Shown one piece after another: positions 6,351 to 13,994 of a stretch of 13,994 bases of DNA. Numbering within the stretch: position 1 is the stretch's first letter; each line of letters begins with the position of its first letter. A program made the position numbers and the translations under genes. The notes under the pieces were generated by a model that worked only from the letters and a program-made list of their open reading frames with translations, was not told where the DNA came from and made no database searches. This stretch comes from Polaromonas sp. (lineage in GTDB: Bacteria; Pseudomonadota; Gammaproteobacteria; Burkholderiales; Burkholderiaceae_C): positions 1 through 13,994 of the forward strand of contig JACMQR010000114.1 of the NCBI GenBank assembly GCA_014376885.1. The letters are read 5' to 3'.

Positions 6351-6908
6351 TCAACTGAGCAGGCGCGACGACTTGGGCACATGCGCGATCAAAAACTCCA
6401 TCTGGTCGGCCAGGATGCGGCGGTTGCGCAAGATGAAATCTTCCCACAGGCTGGGCACATAGGGCGTGTAGAGCAGCGGCATGTGGGCCTGCTCGGGCGT
6501 GCGGTTGCTTTTGCGGTGGTTGCAGGCGCGGCAGGCGGTGACGACGTTCATCCAGCTGTCCACGCCGCGCTGGGCCAGCGGAATGATGTGCTCGCGCGTC
6601 AGGTCGTCCTCGCCGACATGGCCGGCGCAGTAGGCGCACACATTGCGGTCGCGAATGAACAGCTTGCTGTTCGTCAGCCCCGGCACGAGGTCGAACGGGT
6701 TGATGCTCGGCACACCCTTGGTGCCGATGATGCTGTTGACATGAATAATTGACTGCGCGCCGGTCAGCGCGTTGTGGCCGCCATGAAACGTGGCAATGCG
6801 CGCGCCCATTTCCCAGCGCACCTCGTCGGCCGCGTAGTGCAGCACGGCCAGTTCCAGGCTGATCCAGGCCTGCGGCAGGCCCTGCGCTGAGAGTTTCAAG
6901 ACCTTCAA
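6351..6908 (-). CDS. HNH endonuclease family protein, TTG start
   Basis: The 185-residue product contains an HNH nuclease module with two CxxC pairs: C91-x-x-C94 (NVCAYC) and C126-x-x-C129 (ACRACNH) for structural zinc, TREHIIP (104-110) with Glu106-His107 at the start of the beta-beta-alpha-metal core, Asn121 in MNVV, and Asn130-His131. An N-terminal domain of about 85 residues and a C-terminal tail (PLLYTPYVPSLWEDFILR, 145-162) look like those of short standalone HNH proteins I recall as common in Burkholderiales. The start is called at TTG 6908 because GGAGG (6919-6915) precedes it by 6 nt and the protein then begins MKVLKLSAQGLP; the GTG at 6935 lies upstream of that site. There is no methylase or other restriction partner nearby, so a stand-alone role in repair or DNA processing is possible but unproven. 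Confidence 0.9.
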   Translation of the reverse strand: MKVLKLSAQGLPQAWISLELAVLHYAADEVRWEMGARIATFHGGHNALTGAQSIIHVNSIIGTKGVPSINPFDLVPGLTNSKLFIRDRNVCAYCAGHVGEDDLTREHIIPLAQRGVDSWMNVVTACRACNHRKSNRTPEQAHMPLLYTPYVPSLWEDFILRNRRILADQMEFLIAHVPKSSRLLS

Positions 6909-6914
6909 AACGAA

Positions 6915-6919
6915 CCTCC
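6915..6919 (-). promoter_or_regulatory. Ribosome binding site that decides the TTG start of the HNH gene
   Basis: The minus strand reads GGAGG, 6 nt before TTG at 6908-6906. It lies inside the longer GTG-initiated frame, so it supports the internal TTG. Confidence 0.7.
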
Positions 6920-6957
6920 ATGACCACGGCAACACGCCGCCAAGCAGTTATCGGATC

Positions 6958-6963
6958 AATATA
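6958..6963 (-). promoter_or_regulatory. Possible -10 element for the HNH gene
   Basis: The minus strand reads TATATT (5 of 6 to consensus) about 50 bp upstream of the TTG start, in the AT-richer part of the HNH-ribF divergent region. No convincing -35 hexamer lies at 16-18 bp, so this is weak. Confidence 0.28.
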
Positions 6964-7053
6964 CAGTGAAATCATGAAACCAGCGCGAAAACGGCATGCC
7001 TTGCGGACTTAGCCCTTTGGGCTGCGCCGGCCGGGCCTGGCCGGCACACACCC

Positions 7054-7059
7054 GATAAT
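7054..7059 (+). promoter_or_regulatory. -10-like hexamer immediately before ribF
   Basis: GATAAT ends 6 nt before the ribF ATG, so transcription from it would begin at or next to the A of the start codon (a leaderless mRNA). The sequence between them, CAGGCG, is too close to the ATG for a usual Shine-Dalgarno. No -35 consensus is seen; the preceding stretch (7026-7047) is very GC-rich with the inverted repeat CCGGCC/GGCCGG. Confidence 0.3.
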
Positions 7060-7065
7060 CAGGCG

Positions 7066-8076
7066 ATGAAAATTTTTCGTGGTTACCAGCACCTCCAGCT
7101 GGCACCGGAATGCGCCCTGACCATTGGCAACTTCGACGGGGTGCACCGGGGCCACCAAGCCATGCTGGCATTGCTCAAAAACGAAGCCCGGCACCGGGGC
7201 ATTCCCAGCTGCGCCGTGACCTTCGAGCCGCATCCGCGCGACTACTTTGCCGCCCTGGCGCACAAGCCTGAACTGGCGCCGGCGCGCATCGCCACCCTGC
7301 GCGACAAGCTCGGCGAGCTGGCCGGCTGCGGCATCGACCAGTGCGTGGTCCTGCCGTTCAATGCCCGCCTGGCCGCGATGTCGCCTGACGCCTTCATCCG
7401 CGAGGTGCTGCTGGGCGGCCTGGGCGCGCGCTATGTGCTGGTCGGCGACGACTTTCGCTTTGGCGCACGGCGCGCCGGCGACTATGCCCTGCTCGACGCC
7501 AGCGGCGAGCAGCTCGGTTTTGACGTGGCGCGCATGAACAGCTACGAGGTGAGCAACACCCGCGTGTCAAGTTCGGCGGTGCGCGCCGCCCTGGCGCAGG
7601 GCGACATGGCGCGCGCGGCCAGCCTGCTGGGCCGGCCGTACAGCATGTCGGGCCATGTGGTTCATGGCCGCAAGCTGGGCCGGGAGCTCGGTTTTCGCAC
7701 ATTGAACCTGCGCTTTGCGCACGGCAAGCCGGCGGCCAGCGGGATTTTCGCGGTGCGGGTGCATGGCCTGGCCGGGCCTTCGGTGGCCGGCGTGGCCAGC
7801 CTGGGCGTGCGCCCGTCGATTGATCCGGACGACATCAACCGCGGCCGCGTGCTGCTGGAAACGCATTGCCTGGACTGGCCAGCCGGCCTGGGCATGGAAG
7901 GTGCATACGGTAAGATCATCAGGGTGGAAATGCTCCACAAACTGCACGACGAGCTGAAGTATGACGGCCTTGAAGACTTGACCGCGGGCATCACGCGGGA
8001 CTGCCACGATGCGCGGTCTTTTTTTGCCTCCCTGCCCCTGGAGATCCCCCGCCAGGTCGCGCGCGACCGGTTGTAG
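7066..8076 (+). CDS. ribF: Bifunctional riboflavin kinase / FMN adenylyltransferase RibF
   Basis: The 336-residue protein makes FMN from riboflavin and then FAD. The N-terminal adenylyltransferase domain (about 12-185) shows [10 protein letters not shown] (21-30), with the nucleotidyltransferase H-x-G-H signature, FEPHPRDYF (53-61), GDDFRFG (127-133) and RVSSSAVR (166-173). The C-terminal kinase domain (about 187-322) shows [13 protein letters not shown] (189-201), [11 protein letters not shown] (205-215, the P-T-A-N motif region with Thr212 and Asn214, Arg replacing the usual Pro) and Glu265 in LLETH, the expected catalytic base. It heads the conserved ribF-ileS-lspA cluster; the gap to ileS is 101 bp. 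There is no FMN riboswitch upstream. The start at 7066 gives the normal N-terminus, although the ribosome binding site is poor. Confidence 0.97.
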   Translation: MKIFRGYQHLQLAPECALTIGNFDGVHRGHQAMLALLKNEARHRGIPSCAVTFEPHPRDYFAALAHKPELAPARIATLRDKLGELAGCGIDQCVVLPFNARLAAMSPDAFIREVLLGGLGARYVLVGDDFRFGARRAGDYALLDASGEQLGFDVARMNSYEVSNTRVSSSAVRAALAQGDMARAASLLGRPYSMSGHVVHGRKLGRELGFRTLNLRFAHGKPAASGIFAVRVHGLAGPSVAGVASLGVRPSIDPDDINRGRVLLETHCLDWPAGLGMEGAYGKIIRVEMLHKLHDELKYDGLEDLTAGITRDCHDARSFFASLPLEIPRQVARDRL

Positions 8077-8177
8077 CCAGCCTTGCCCGTGCCGCTATCG
8101 CAATGCTTGCGTGCTGCGGCCAGCTTTTTGCCCGTGTCCGGACGGTCACCTCTTTCGGCACTTTGCCAAAACACCCC

Positions 8178-11009
8178 ATGCTTGATCAAAAAACCGACTA
8201 CCGAAGCACCCTGAACCTGCCTGACACGCCCTTCCCGATGCGCGGCGACCTGCCCCGGCGCGAAGCCGGCTGGACCCGCGAGTGGGAAGACCAAGGCATC
8301 TACAAAAAGCTGCGCGCCGCGCGCTGCGGCGCCGAAAGGTTCGTGCTGCACGACGGCCCGCCGTATGCCAACGGCCAGATCCACATCGGCCACGCGGTCA
8401 ACAAGATCTTGAAGGACATGATCGTCAAGGCGCGCCAGTTGAAGGGGCTGGACGCGGTGTATGTGCCGGGCTGGGACTGCCACGGCCTGCCGATTGAAAA
8501 CGCGATTGAAAAACTCCATGGCCGCAGCCTGTCCAAGGCCGAGGTGCAGGCCAAGAGCCGCGCCTTTGCCACCGAGCAGATCGCCGGCCAGATGGCCGAC
8601 TTCAAGCGCCTGGGCGTGCTGGGCGAGTGGGACAACCCGTACCGCACGATGGATTTTGGCAATGAAGCCAATGAGATCCGCGCCCTCAAACGCATCATCG
8701 AGCGCGGTTTCGTGTACCGGGGCCTCAAGCCGGTGTACTGGTGCTTTGACTGCGGCTCGTCGCTGGCCGAGTTCGAGATCGAATATGCCGACAAGAAGTC
8801 GCAAACGCTTGATGTCGGCTTCAAATGCGCCGAGCCGGACAAGCTGGCTGCCGCCTTTGGCCTGCCAGGGCTGGGCAAGGACGCTTTTGCGGTGATCTGG
8901 ACGACGACGGCCTGGACCATCCCGGCCAACCAGGCGCTCAACCTGAACCCGGAGCTGGACTATGCGCTGGTCGACACCGAGCGCGGCGTGCTGCTGCTGG
9001 CATCCGTGCTGGTCGAAAAATGCCTGGCGCGCTACCAGCTGACCGGCACCGTGCTGGCCACCACGCCGGGCAAGCGCCTGGCGCTGCTCAATTTCATGCA
9101 CCCGTTTTACGATGTGGACGAAGGCTACCGGCGCTTGAGCCCGGTGTTTCTGGCCGACTATGCCACCGCCGACGACGGCACCGGCATCGTGCATTCGTCG
9201 CCGGCCTACGGCGTGGAAGACTTCAACTCCTGCCTGGCCCACGGCATTGCCGCCGACGACATCCTGAATCCGGTGCAGGGCAATGGCCGCTATGCGCCTG
9301 AACTGCCCTTGTTTGGCGGGCTGAACATCTGGAAGGCCGCGCCGCTGGTGATCGAGAAGCTGGCCGAGCACAACCGCCTGTTTGCCACCGAGACCATCAC
9401 GCACAGCTACCCGCACTGCTGGCGCCACAAGACGCCGGTGATCTACCGCGCTGCCGCCCAGTGGTTCATCCGCATGGACGCGGAAAGCGCCGGCACGCAG
9501 GGCGTGTTCGCCACCGACAAGGCCGAAAAAACGCTGCGCCAGCTGGCCCTGGCGGCGATTGAGGAAACCCGCTTTTATCCGGAAAACGGCAAGCTGCGAT
9601 TGCAAAGCATGATTGCCGGCCGGCCCGACTGGTGCATCAGCCGCCAGCGCAACTGGGGCGTACCGCTGCCGTTTTTCATCCACACCGCCACCGGCGAGCT
9701 GCATCCGCGCACCCTGGAGATCATGGACCAGGCAGCAAGCATGGTCGAGGCCGGCGGCGTCGAGGCCTGGAGCCTGGCCAGCGCCGAGTCGATCATCGGG
9801 CTGGACGCGCCCGACTACCTCAAGAGCACCGACATCCTCGATGTCTGGTTTGACTCGGGCACGACGCACGACCATGTGCTGCGGCGCAGCCATGCCGGGC
9901 AGTCCGCCTGGCCGGCCGATTTGTACCTTGAAGGCCACGACCAGCACCGCGGCTGGTTCCATTCGTCGCTGCTCACGGCCTGCGCCATGTACGACCAGGC
10001 GCCCTACAAGGGCCTGCTGACGCATGGCTTCACGGTCGACGGCCGGGGCCGCAAGATGAGCAAGAGCGAAGGCAACGTGGTGGCGCCGCAAACCGTCAGC
10101 GACAAGCTCGGCGCCGAGATCATCCGCCTGTGGTGCGCCTCGACCGATTACTCGGGCGACCTGGCGATCGACGACAAGATCCTGGCGCGGGTGGTCGACG
10201 CCTACCGCCGCATCCGCAACACGCTGCGCTTTTTGCTGGCCAATGTCAGCGACTTCGACCCGGCCCTTGATGCGGTGCCGTTGGCTGACATGCTGGAGAT
10301 CGACCGCTATGCTTTGGCGAGAGCCACGCAGCTGCAGGCCGACATCCTGGCGCATTACGAGGTGTATGAATTTCACCCGGTGGTGTCCAAGCTGCAGATC
10401 TACTGCAGCGAAGACCTGGGCTCGTTCTACCTCGACATCCTGAAGGACCGGCTGTACACCACCGGTCCGAAGTCGCTGGCCCGGCGCAGCGCGCAAACCG
10501 CGCTGCATGCCATCACCCATGCCATGCTGCGCTGGATGGCGCCGTTTTTGAGTTTCACCGCCGAGGAAGCGTGGAAGATTTTTGGCGCGTCCGACTCGAT
10601 CTTCATCGAAACCTATGCCGACCTCGGCACCCCCGACGAAGCGCTGCTGGCCAAATGGTCGCGCATTCGCGAACTGCGCGATGCGGTCAACAAGGACATC
10701 GAGGCCCTGCGCGCCACCGGCCAGGTGGGCTCGTCGCTGCAGGCCAATGTGGTGCTGCAGGTCAACCCGGCCGACCAGGCGCTGCTGGCCAGCCTGGGCG
10801 CTGACCTGAAGTTCGTGTTCATTACCTCTGCTATTGAATTGGTAGCTGGTGACGACCTGCAGGCAAGCGCGACAGCCAGTATTGATAAGAAATGTGAACG
10901 CTGCTGGCATTACCGCAGCGATGTCGGCATGGACCCGGCGCAGCCGACGATCTGCGGCCGCTGCGCCACCAACCTGTCCGGCCCGGGCGAAATCAGGAGG
11001 TTTGCCTGA
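8178..11009 (+). CDS. ileS: Isoleucyl-tRNA synthetase IleS
   Basis: The 943-residue protein is close to the usual IleS length (about 940) and charges tRNA-Ile in the cytoplasm. Visible: [11 protein letters not shown] (62-72) with the HIGH motif at 69-72, the editing (CP1) domain segment [18 protein letters not shown] at 626-630, an anticodon-binding helical region, and a C-terminal zinc ribbon with Cys906, Cys909 (KCERCW) and Cys926, Cys929 (ICGRC). The ATG at 8178 is preferred over one at 8103 because the protein then opens as beta-proteobacterial IleS does ([19 protein letters not shown]); neither has a good ribosome binding site. The stop overlaps the lspA start (TGATG). Residues about 884-905, just before the zinc ribbon, are encoded by a low-GC repeat-like segment (see the repeat entry). 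Confidence 0.98.
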   Translation: MLDQKTDYRSTLNLPDTPFPMRGDLPRREAGWTREWEDQGIYKKLRAARCGAERFVLHDGPPYANGQIHIGHAVNKILKDMIVKARQLKGLDAVYVPGWDCHGLPIENAIEKLHGRSLSKAEVQAKSRAFATEQIAGQMADFKRLGVLGEWDNPYRTMDFGNEANEIRALKRIIERGFVYRGLKPVYWCFDCGSSLAEFEIEYADKKSQTLDVGFKCAEPDKLAAAFGLPGLGKDAFAVIWTTTAWTIPANQALNLNPELDYALVDTERGVLLLASVLVEKCLARYQLTGTVLATTPGKRLALLNFMHPFYDVDEGYRRLSPVFLADYATADDGTGIVHSSPAYGVEDFNSCLAHGIAADDILNPVQGNGRYAPELPLFGGLNIWKAAPLVIEKLAEHNRLFATETITHSYPHCWRHKTPVIYRAAAQWFIRMDAESAGTQGVFATDKAEKTLRQLALAAIEETRFYPENGKLRLQSMIAGRPDWCISRQRNWGVPLPFFIHTATGELHPRTLEIMDQAASMVEAGGVEAWSLASAESIIGLDAPDYLKSTDILDVWFDSGTTHDHVLRRSHAGQSAWPADLYLEGHDQHRGWFHSSLLTACAMYDQAPYKGLLTHGFTVDGRGRKMSKSEGNVVAPQTVSDKLGAEIIRLWCASTDYSGDLAIDDKILARVVDAYRRIRNTLRFLLANVSDFDPALDAVPLADMLEIDRYALARATQLQADILAHYEVYEFHPVVSKLQIYCSEDLGSFYLDILKDRLYTTGPKSLARRSAQTALHAITHAMLRWMAPFLSFTAEEAWKIFGASDSIFIETYADLGTPDEALLAKWSRIRELRDAVNKDIEALRATGQVGSSLQANVVLQVNPADQALLASLGADLKFVFITSAIELVAGDDLQASATASIDKKCERCWHYRSDVGMDPAQPTICGRCATNLSGPGEIRRFA
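10827..10891 (+). repeat. Repeat-like segment embedded in frame in ileS
   Basis: GCTATTGAATTGGTAGC (10830-10846) has GCTA/TAGC inverted ends and is followed by AGGCAAGCGCGACAGCC (10861-10877) and an AT-rich tail. The order and wording resemble a short dispersed repeat I recall from Polaromonas, Rhodoferax and related genomes ('gctat..aatt..tagctg', then 'aagcgc..agcc'). Base composition here is markedly more AT-rich than the rest of ileS. It encodes the linker before the zinc ribbon. The identification rests on memory of the repeat family, not on a search; no second full copy lies in this window. Confidence 0.45.
10995..11000 (+). promoter_or_regulatory. Perfect Shine-Dalgarno sequence for lspA inside ileS
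   Basis: AGGAGG lies 8 nt before the lspA ATG and within the last codons of ileS. Together with the TGATG stop/start overlap it indicates translational coupling or efficient reinitiation. Confidence 0.85.
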
Positions 11010-11542
11010 TGGCCAGCCGCCTGCCTTCAAAAACCGCCGGCAGGACCAGCCCGAAAAAGATGTCGGCCACCGGCTCGCTGCTGCCCTGGCTCGGACTGGC
11101 CCTGATCTTGCTGATTGCCGACCAGTTCACCAAGGTGCTGATCCTGGGCTACTACCAACTCGGCGATGCGACCACCGTCACCAGCTTTTTCAACATCGTG
11201 CGGGTGCACAACACCGGCGCCGCGTTTTCGTTCCTGGCGTCGGCATCAGGCTGGCAGCGCTGGTTTTTCACCGGCATTGGCGCAGCAGCGGCGGTGTTCA
11301 TCGTCTGGATGCTCAAGTCGCATCCGGGCCAAAAGCTGTTTTCGTTTGCCATGGCCTGCATCCTGGGTGGCGCGGTCGGCAACGTGGTGGACCGCACACT
11401 GCACGGCTATGTGGTGGATTTTCTCGATTTCCACTATGCCGGCTGGCATTTCCCGGCGTTCAACATTGCCGACGCGGCCATCAGCATCGGCGCGGTCTGC
11501 CTGATTCTTGATGAACTGGCCCGGGTGCGCCGGGCCAGGTAG
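11009..11542 (+). CDS. lspA: Lipoprotein signal peptidase LspA
   Basis: The 177-residue inner-membrane aspartyl protease cleaves the signal peptide of diacylated prolipoproteins. Four membrane segments are visible (about 24-46, 83-103, 108-126 and 149-170). The conserved motifs are VHNTGAAFS (66-74), [15 protein letters not shown] (124-138) and FNIADAAIS (151-159). Asp137 and Asp155, 18 residues apart as in E. coli (Asp123 and Asp141), are the catalytic dyad. The N-terminus has an additional basic stretch of about 20 residues ([18 protein letters not shown]) compared with the shortest family members; the strong Shine-Dalgarno supports this start. It overlaps ileS by one base. The convergent gene on the other side encodes a predicted lipoprotein, a likely substrate like any other in the cell. 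Confidence 0.97.
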   Translation: MASRLPSKTAGRTSPKKMSATGSLLPWLGLALILLIADQFTKVLILGYYQLGDATTVTSFFNIVRVHNTGAAFSFLASASGWQRWFFTGIGAAAAVFIVWMLKSHPGQKLFSFAMACILGGAVGNVVDRTLHGYVVDFLDFHYAGWHFPAFNIADAAISIGAVCLILDELARVRRAR

Positions 11543-11553
11543 AAGGCTTTTTT
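11516..11553 (+). terminator. Probable terminator at the end of lspA
   Basis: CTGGCCCGG (11516-11524) and CCGGGCCAG (11530-11538) form a perfect 9-bp GC-rich stem with a 5-nt loop, inside the last lspA codons. Six T (11548-11553) follow, but 9 nt after the stem base rather than directly, so termination efficiency is uncertain. Confidence 0.5.
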
Positions 11554-11556
11554 CAA

Positions 11557-12741
11557 TCAGTGCGTCATTTTGCCCCGCATGGCGGCGGGATGGCCGGGCA
11601 GCTGGAGCGACAGGCCGGTGTTGACCAGCTGGTCGCCGTCGACCCGCAGAATCGAGATGTCCTGGTCGATGAAATTGCCGACATACAGGAAGCGGCCGTC
11701 CTGGCTGAACACCGCGCCTTCAGGCAGGCCGCGCACCTCCACTTCGTTGCTGCGGGTGACTTTTTTTCCGTCGATCTTCAAGGCCACCACCGACGCGTTG
11801 CGGTTATAAAACGGCGCAGACCGGGCCGAATTGCTGCCCTTGAGCAGCACGGCGGCGGCCAGCTTGCCGGTGGGGCTGATCGCCAGGCCTTCCGGCGCGT
11901 CGCCGACGACGATCTTGTCAATCACCCGGGGCGGACTGGCTTCGATGTCGATCACGCTGACCGTGTCCACATGGCCGTCGGCCGCACCCGAATTGCCGTT
12001 GTCCGCCGTCAACGCAAGTTTTCCGTCAGGCGTCACATCGACGTTGTACGGCCACAGGCCGGCGGGCACGTCGAGCTTGCTGTAGCTGACCTTTTCACCG
12101 ATCACATCCAGAAAAGCAATCTTGTGTCCCGGAAACTTGGCGGCCAGCGCGCGCTTGCCATCCGGCGTGAAGCGTACATGGGCAACGGACTCGCCCATCG
12201 CCACGGTGTCGATCAGCTCGACCTTCTGGCCGGCGATGCGCAGCACGCTGACCGAGTTGTCGGCCCGGTTGGCCACCAGCGCCAGGTTGCCAGCCTTGTT
12301 GATGGACAGGCCCGACGGCTGCTTGCCCACCAGCACGGTGTCGATCAATCGGGGCGGCGACGCGGTGAGGTCGATCACCCACAGGCGGTTGTCCGGCACC
12401 TGCTTGAGAACGCCGTTTTCTTCGACGACATTGAGCGAATTGGCGACGATGGCGAGGGTTTCGTCGGGCGTGATGGCCAGGTTCACCGGCGGCCCGGCAA
12501 TCGTGTTGGGGAGCAGCAGGTTCACGAGAATGCGCGGCGCAAGCGGGTTCGTGCCGATGTCGATGACCGACAGCGTGTCCCGGCCACCCGCGCTCAGCAC
12601 CACCTTGCCGTCATTGTCCCAGGCCTGCTTTTCGTCATTGGCCACAATCATCAGTTCACGTTTTCCGGGCGGTGCCACGCTGGCGCAGCCCGCCACGGCA
12701 AGCACGGCCAGCGCCGCGATGATTGAGCTGTGAAAGTTCAT
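11557..12741 (-). CDS. YVTN/YncE-type beta-propeller lipoprotein
   Basis: The 394-residue protein begins with a lipoprotein signal peptide and a lipobox ending L-A-V-A-G-C (Cys19); Ala20 follows, not Asp, so Lol sorting to the outer membrane is expected. The mature part consists of about seven propeller-like repeats of 45-50 residues, each with variants of 'VSVIDI...SPPRVID.I.VG..P.GLAISP.GKLA': examples are NRLWVIDLTASPPRLIDTV, DTVSVIDIEASPPRVIDKI and GRFLYVGNFIDQDISILRV. This matches the YVTN/YncE or lactonase-like seven-bladed fold. No catalytic residues or cofactor sites are identifiable, so a scaffolding or binding role at the envelope is the safest statement. A ribosome binding site (AGGA) lies just upstream of the ATG. 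The gene is convergent with lspA, with 14 bp between stop codons. Confidence 0.88.
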   Translation of the reverse strand: MNFHSSIIAALAVLAVAGCASVAPPGKRELMIVANDEKQAWDNDGKVVLSAGGRDTLSVIDIGTNPLAPRILVNLLLPNTIAGPPVNLAITPDETLAIVANSLNVVEENGVLKQVPDNRLWVIDLTASPPRLIDTVLVGKQPSGLSINKAGNLALVANRADNSVSVLRIAGQKVELIDTVAMGESVAHVRFTPDGKRALAAKFPGHKIAFLDVIGEKVSYSKLDVPAGLWPYNVDVTPDGKLALTADNGNSGAADGHVDTVSVIDIEASPPRVIDKIVVGDAPEGLAISPTGKLAAAVLLKGSNSARSAPFYNRNASVVALKIDGKKVTRSNEVEVRGLPEGAVFSQDGRFLYVGNFIDQDISILRVDGDQLVNTGLSLQLPGHPAAMRGKMTH

Positions 12742-12978
12742 AGGATGTCCTGGGGTTGTGAATCGTCTGGCTGCGCCAAAGGCGCAGGATCATCGTAGCG
12801 AGTAAAGCCCGACAGGACACTTAGGGTGTTCCTTGAGGCGGGCGGGTGATTCGCCCGGCCTGCGGGGGCTGCTTCGGAGTCCTCAATCGGCCTGCCCGAA
12901 GGCGTTAATCCCCATGCAGCCGGGCTTGAAGCGCGTTTCGGGGGCACACTCGCAGCCTGTCGTCATTCGCACAAGTCT
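12742..12978. other. Divergent intergenic region, lipoprotein gene / transporter gene
   Basis: No gene is recognised in these 237 bases. An uninterrupted inverted repeat CTGCGCC-AAA-GGCGCAG (12771-12787) lies 30-46 bp upstream of the lipoprotein start codon and could be an operator or a leader hairpin. A GC-rich imperfect hairpin surrounds GGCGGGTGATTCGCCC (about 12839-12855). No convincing promoter pair was found for either gene, and nothing matches a full Pho box upstream of the phosphate-transporter-like gene. Confidence 0.4.
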
Positions 12979-13994
12979 ATGCAGCATCTTTTGAATCTAT
13001 TGGCCGCCATTGCGCTGCTGGTCTGGGGCACCCACATGGTGCGCACCGGCATCTTGCGGGTGTTTGGCGCCAACTTGCGCCAGATTCTGGCGCGCAGCAT
13101 CAGCAACCGCTTCACCGCCGCCCTGTCGGGCATCGGCGTGACCGCCGTGGTGCAGTCAAGCACCGCCACCGCGCTGATCGTGTCGTCCTTTGTCGGGCAG
13201 GGCCTGGTGGCGCTGCCGCTGGCGCTGGCGGTCATGCTCGGCGCGGACATCGGCACCAGCCTGATGGCGGTGGCGTTTTCGTTCGATTTGTCCTGGCTGT
13301 CGCCGCTGTGCGTCTTTGCGGGCGTGGTGCTGTTTCTGGCCAGGCCGGACACCAACGCCGGCCGCTTTGGCCGCATCCTGATCGGCCTGGGCCTGATGCT
13401 GATGGCCTTGCGGCTGGTCAGCGCGTCCACCCAGATCCTGACCCAGGCGCCGGCCGTCAAAGCGCTGCTGGAGTCGCTGGGCAGCGACCTGCTGCTGGAA
13501 ATCACCGTCGGAGCGTTTTTGACGGTGGTGTCGTATTCCAGCCTGGCGGTGGTGCTGCTGACGGCCACGCTGGTGGGCACCAGCGTGATTCCGAGCGACG
13601 TCGCCCTCGGCCTGGTGCTGGGCGCCAACCTGGGCAGCGGCCTGCTGGCGGTGATCACCACCGCGCGCTCGGCCATCGAGGTCCGCCAGGTGCCGCTGGG
13701 CAACCTGATCTTCAAGGCCCTGGGGATTGTCGCAGCAGCGCCGCTCATTGGCCTGTGGCTGCGCCATGCGCGCCCGCACCTTGGCGAGCCGGCCAGCGTC
13801 GTGGTGCTGTTTCACCTGGCCTTCAACCTGCTGGCCGGACTGCTGTTCATCGGCTGGACGCAGGTGATTGCCCGGTGGGTCCAGAAGCTGCTGCCCGCGC
13901 TCGACAAGGGCAGCGCCGGCGGCCGGCACCACCACCTGGACCCGTCGGCCCTGGCCACGCCCTCGCTGGCCATTTCCTGCGCGGTGCGCGAAGC
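12979..13994 (+). CDS. Na/phosphate cotransporter family membrane protein (partial, C-terminus off the right edge)
   Basis: The frame is open to the window end (338 codons seen). It matches the Na/Pi cotransporter family (PF02690, NptA/YjbB type), which moves phosphate across the inner membrane with sodium. Two inverted-topology halves are visible: the first has VVQSSTATA (57-65) and LGADIGTS (87-94), the second VVSYSSLAV (183-191) and LGANLGSG (214-221). Many hydrophobic segments are present: about 4-17, 51-71, 76-99, 108-121, 131-147, 172-200, 207-227, 240-258 and 271-295. The first QSS motif is intact; in the second, Gln is replaced by Tyr (Tyr186). Bacterial members often carry a C-terminal PhoU-like domain; if present it lies beyond the edge. 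The start at ATG 12979 has no clear ribosome binding site, but the hydrophobic N-terminus (MQHLLNLLAAIALLVWG) is typical. Confidence 0.9.
   Translation, partial: MQHLLNLLAAIALLVWGTHMVRTGILRVFGANLRQILARSISNRFTAALSGIGVTAVVQSSTATALIVSSFVGQGLVALPLALAVMLGADIGTSLMAVAFSFDLSWLSPLCVFAGVVLFLARPDTNAGRFGRILIGLGLMLMALRLVSASTQILTQAPAVKALLESLGSDLLLEITVGAFLTVVSYSSLAVVLLTATLVGTSVIPSDVALGLVLGANLGSGLLAVITTARSAIEVRQVPLGNLIFKALGIVAAAPLIGLWLRHARPHLGEPASVVVLFHLAFNLLAGLLFIGWTQVIARWVQKLLPALDKGSAGGRHHHLDPSALATPSLAISCAVRE

Noticed and set aside
5398..6975. A 525-codon minus-strand frame covering the HNH gene and the small dehydrogenase subunit.
   Set aside because: It reads out of frame through the HNH gene and antisense to the dehydrogenase, and crosses a strong terminator hairpin; its protein resembles nothing.
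8103..8177. A 25-residue N-terminal extension of IleS from an upstream ATG.
   Set aside because: There is no ribosome binding site, the extension does not resemble the family, and the start at 8178 gives the standard length and N-terminus.
7662..11030. An open frame of over 1100 codons on the minus strand, opposite ribF, ileS and the start of lspA.
   Set aside because: It is antisense to strongly recognised housekeeping genes, has low-complexity composition rich in R, A, G, Q and H and no recognisable domain. Long antisense frames are expected at this GC content.
11560..12726. A 388-codon plus-strand frame opposite the propeller lipoprotein gene.
   Set aside because: It is an antisense shadow: the minus-strand frame has a signal peptide, lipobox, ribosome binding site and repeats, and the plus frame has none of these.
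12950..12978. A CTGTCGTCATTCGCACAAG stretch before the Na/Pi transporter resembling half of a Pho box.
   Set aside because: Only the first half matches the CTGTCAT repeat; the second repeat is missing, so PhoB control cannot be claimed.

Overview
The window reads as ordinary chromosome of a high-GC beta-proteobacterium. Gene content (a ribF-ileS-lspA cluster, a YceH/DUF480 protein, a short standalone HNH protein, a two-subunit acyl-CoA dehydrogenase) and protein style point to Burkholderiales, most likely Comamonadaceae such as Polaromonas, Rhodoferax or a relative. That placement is inferred from remembered protein families; no search was run. There is no phage, integrase, transposase, CRISPR array, rRNA or tRNA, and I see no clear new multi-gene system.

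Layout. 1-1549 (minus): a cobalamin-independent methionine synthase family protein, apparently with an internal in-frame deletion, translationally coupled by an ATGA overlap to a serine beta-lactamase/esterase family protein that runs off the left edge. 1550-1906: a gene-free stretch with two intrinsic terminators on the minus strand. 1907-2461 (minus): a secreted single-domain fasciclin protein. 2598-3227 (minus): purN, divergent from yceH (3246-3908, plus) with only 18 bp between the two start codons. 3959-6285 (plus): two adjacent acyl-CoA dehydrogenase family subunits with complementary sets of active-site motifs, closed by a strong hairpin that also faces the convergent HNH gene (6351-6908, minus, probable TTG start). 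7066-11542 (plus): ribF, ileS and lspA, the widely conserved flavin kinase / isoleucyl-tRNA synthetase / lipoprotein signal peptidase cluster. 11557-12741 (minus): a YVTN-type beta-propeller lipoprotein, convergent with lspA. 12979 to the right edge (plus): a Na/phosphate cotransporter family membrane protein, incomplete.

How the genes relate. ribF, ileS and lspA are housekeeping genes; ileS and lspA share a TGATG stop/start with a perfect Shine-Dalgarno sequence inside the end of ileS. The two acyl-CoA dehydrogenase genes very probably encode one hetero-oligomeric enzyme. The most noteworthy points are: (1) the methionine synthase homologue lacks about 45-50 residues, roughly one strand-helix unit of its barrel, while keeping its zinc and substrate residues; (2) the catalytic and FAD-binding motifs are split between the two dehydrogenase subunits; (3) ileS carries what looks like a copy of a short genome-wide repeat just before its C-terminal zinc ribbon; (4) several genes have -10-like hexamers so close to the start codon that leaderless or near-leaderless mRNAs are possible.
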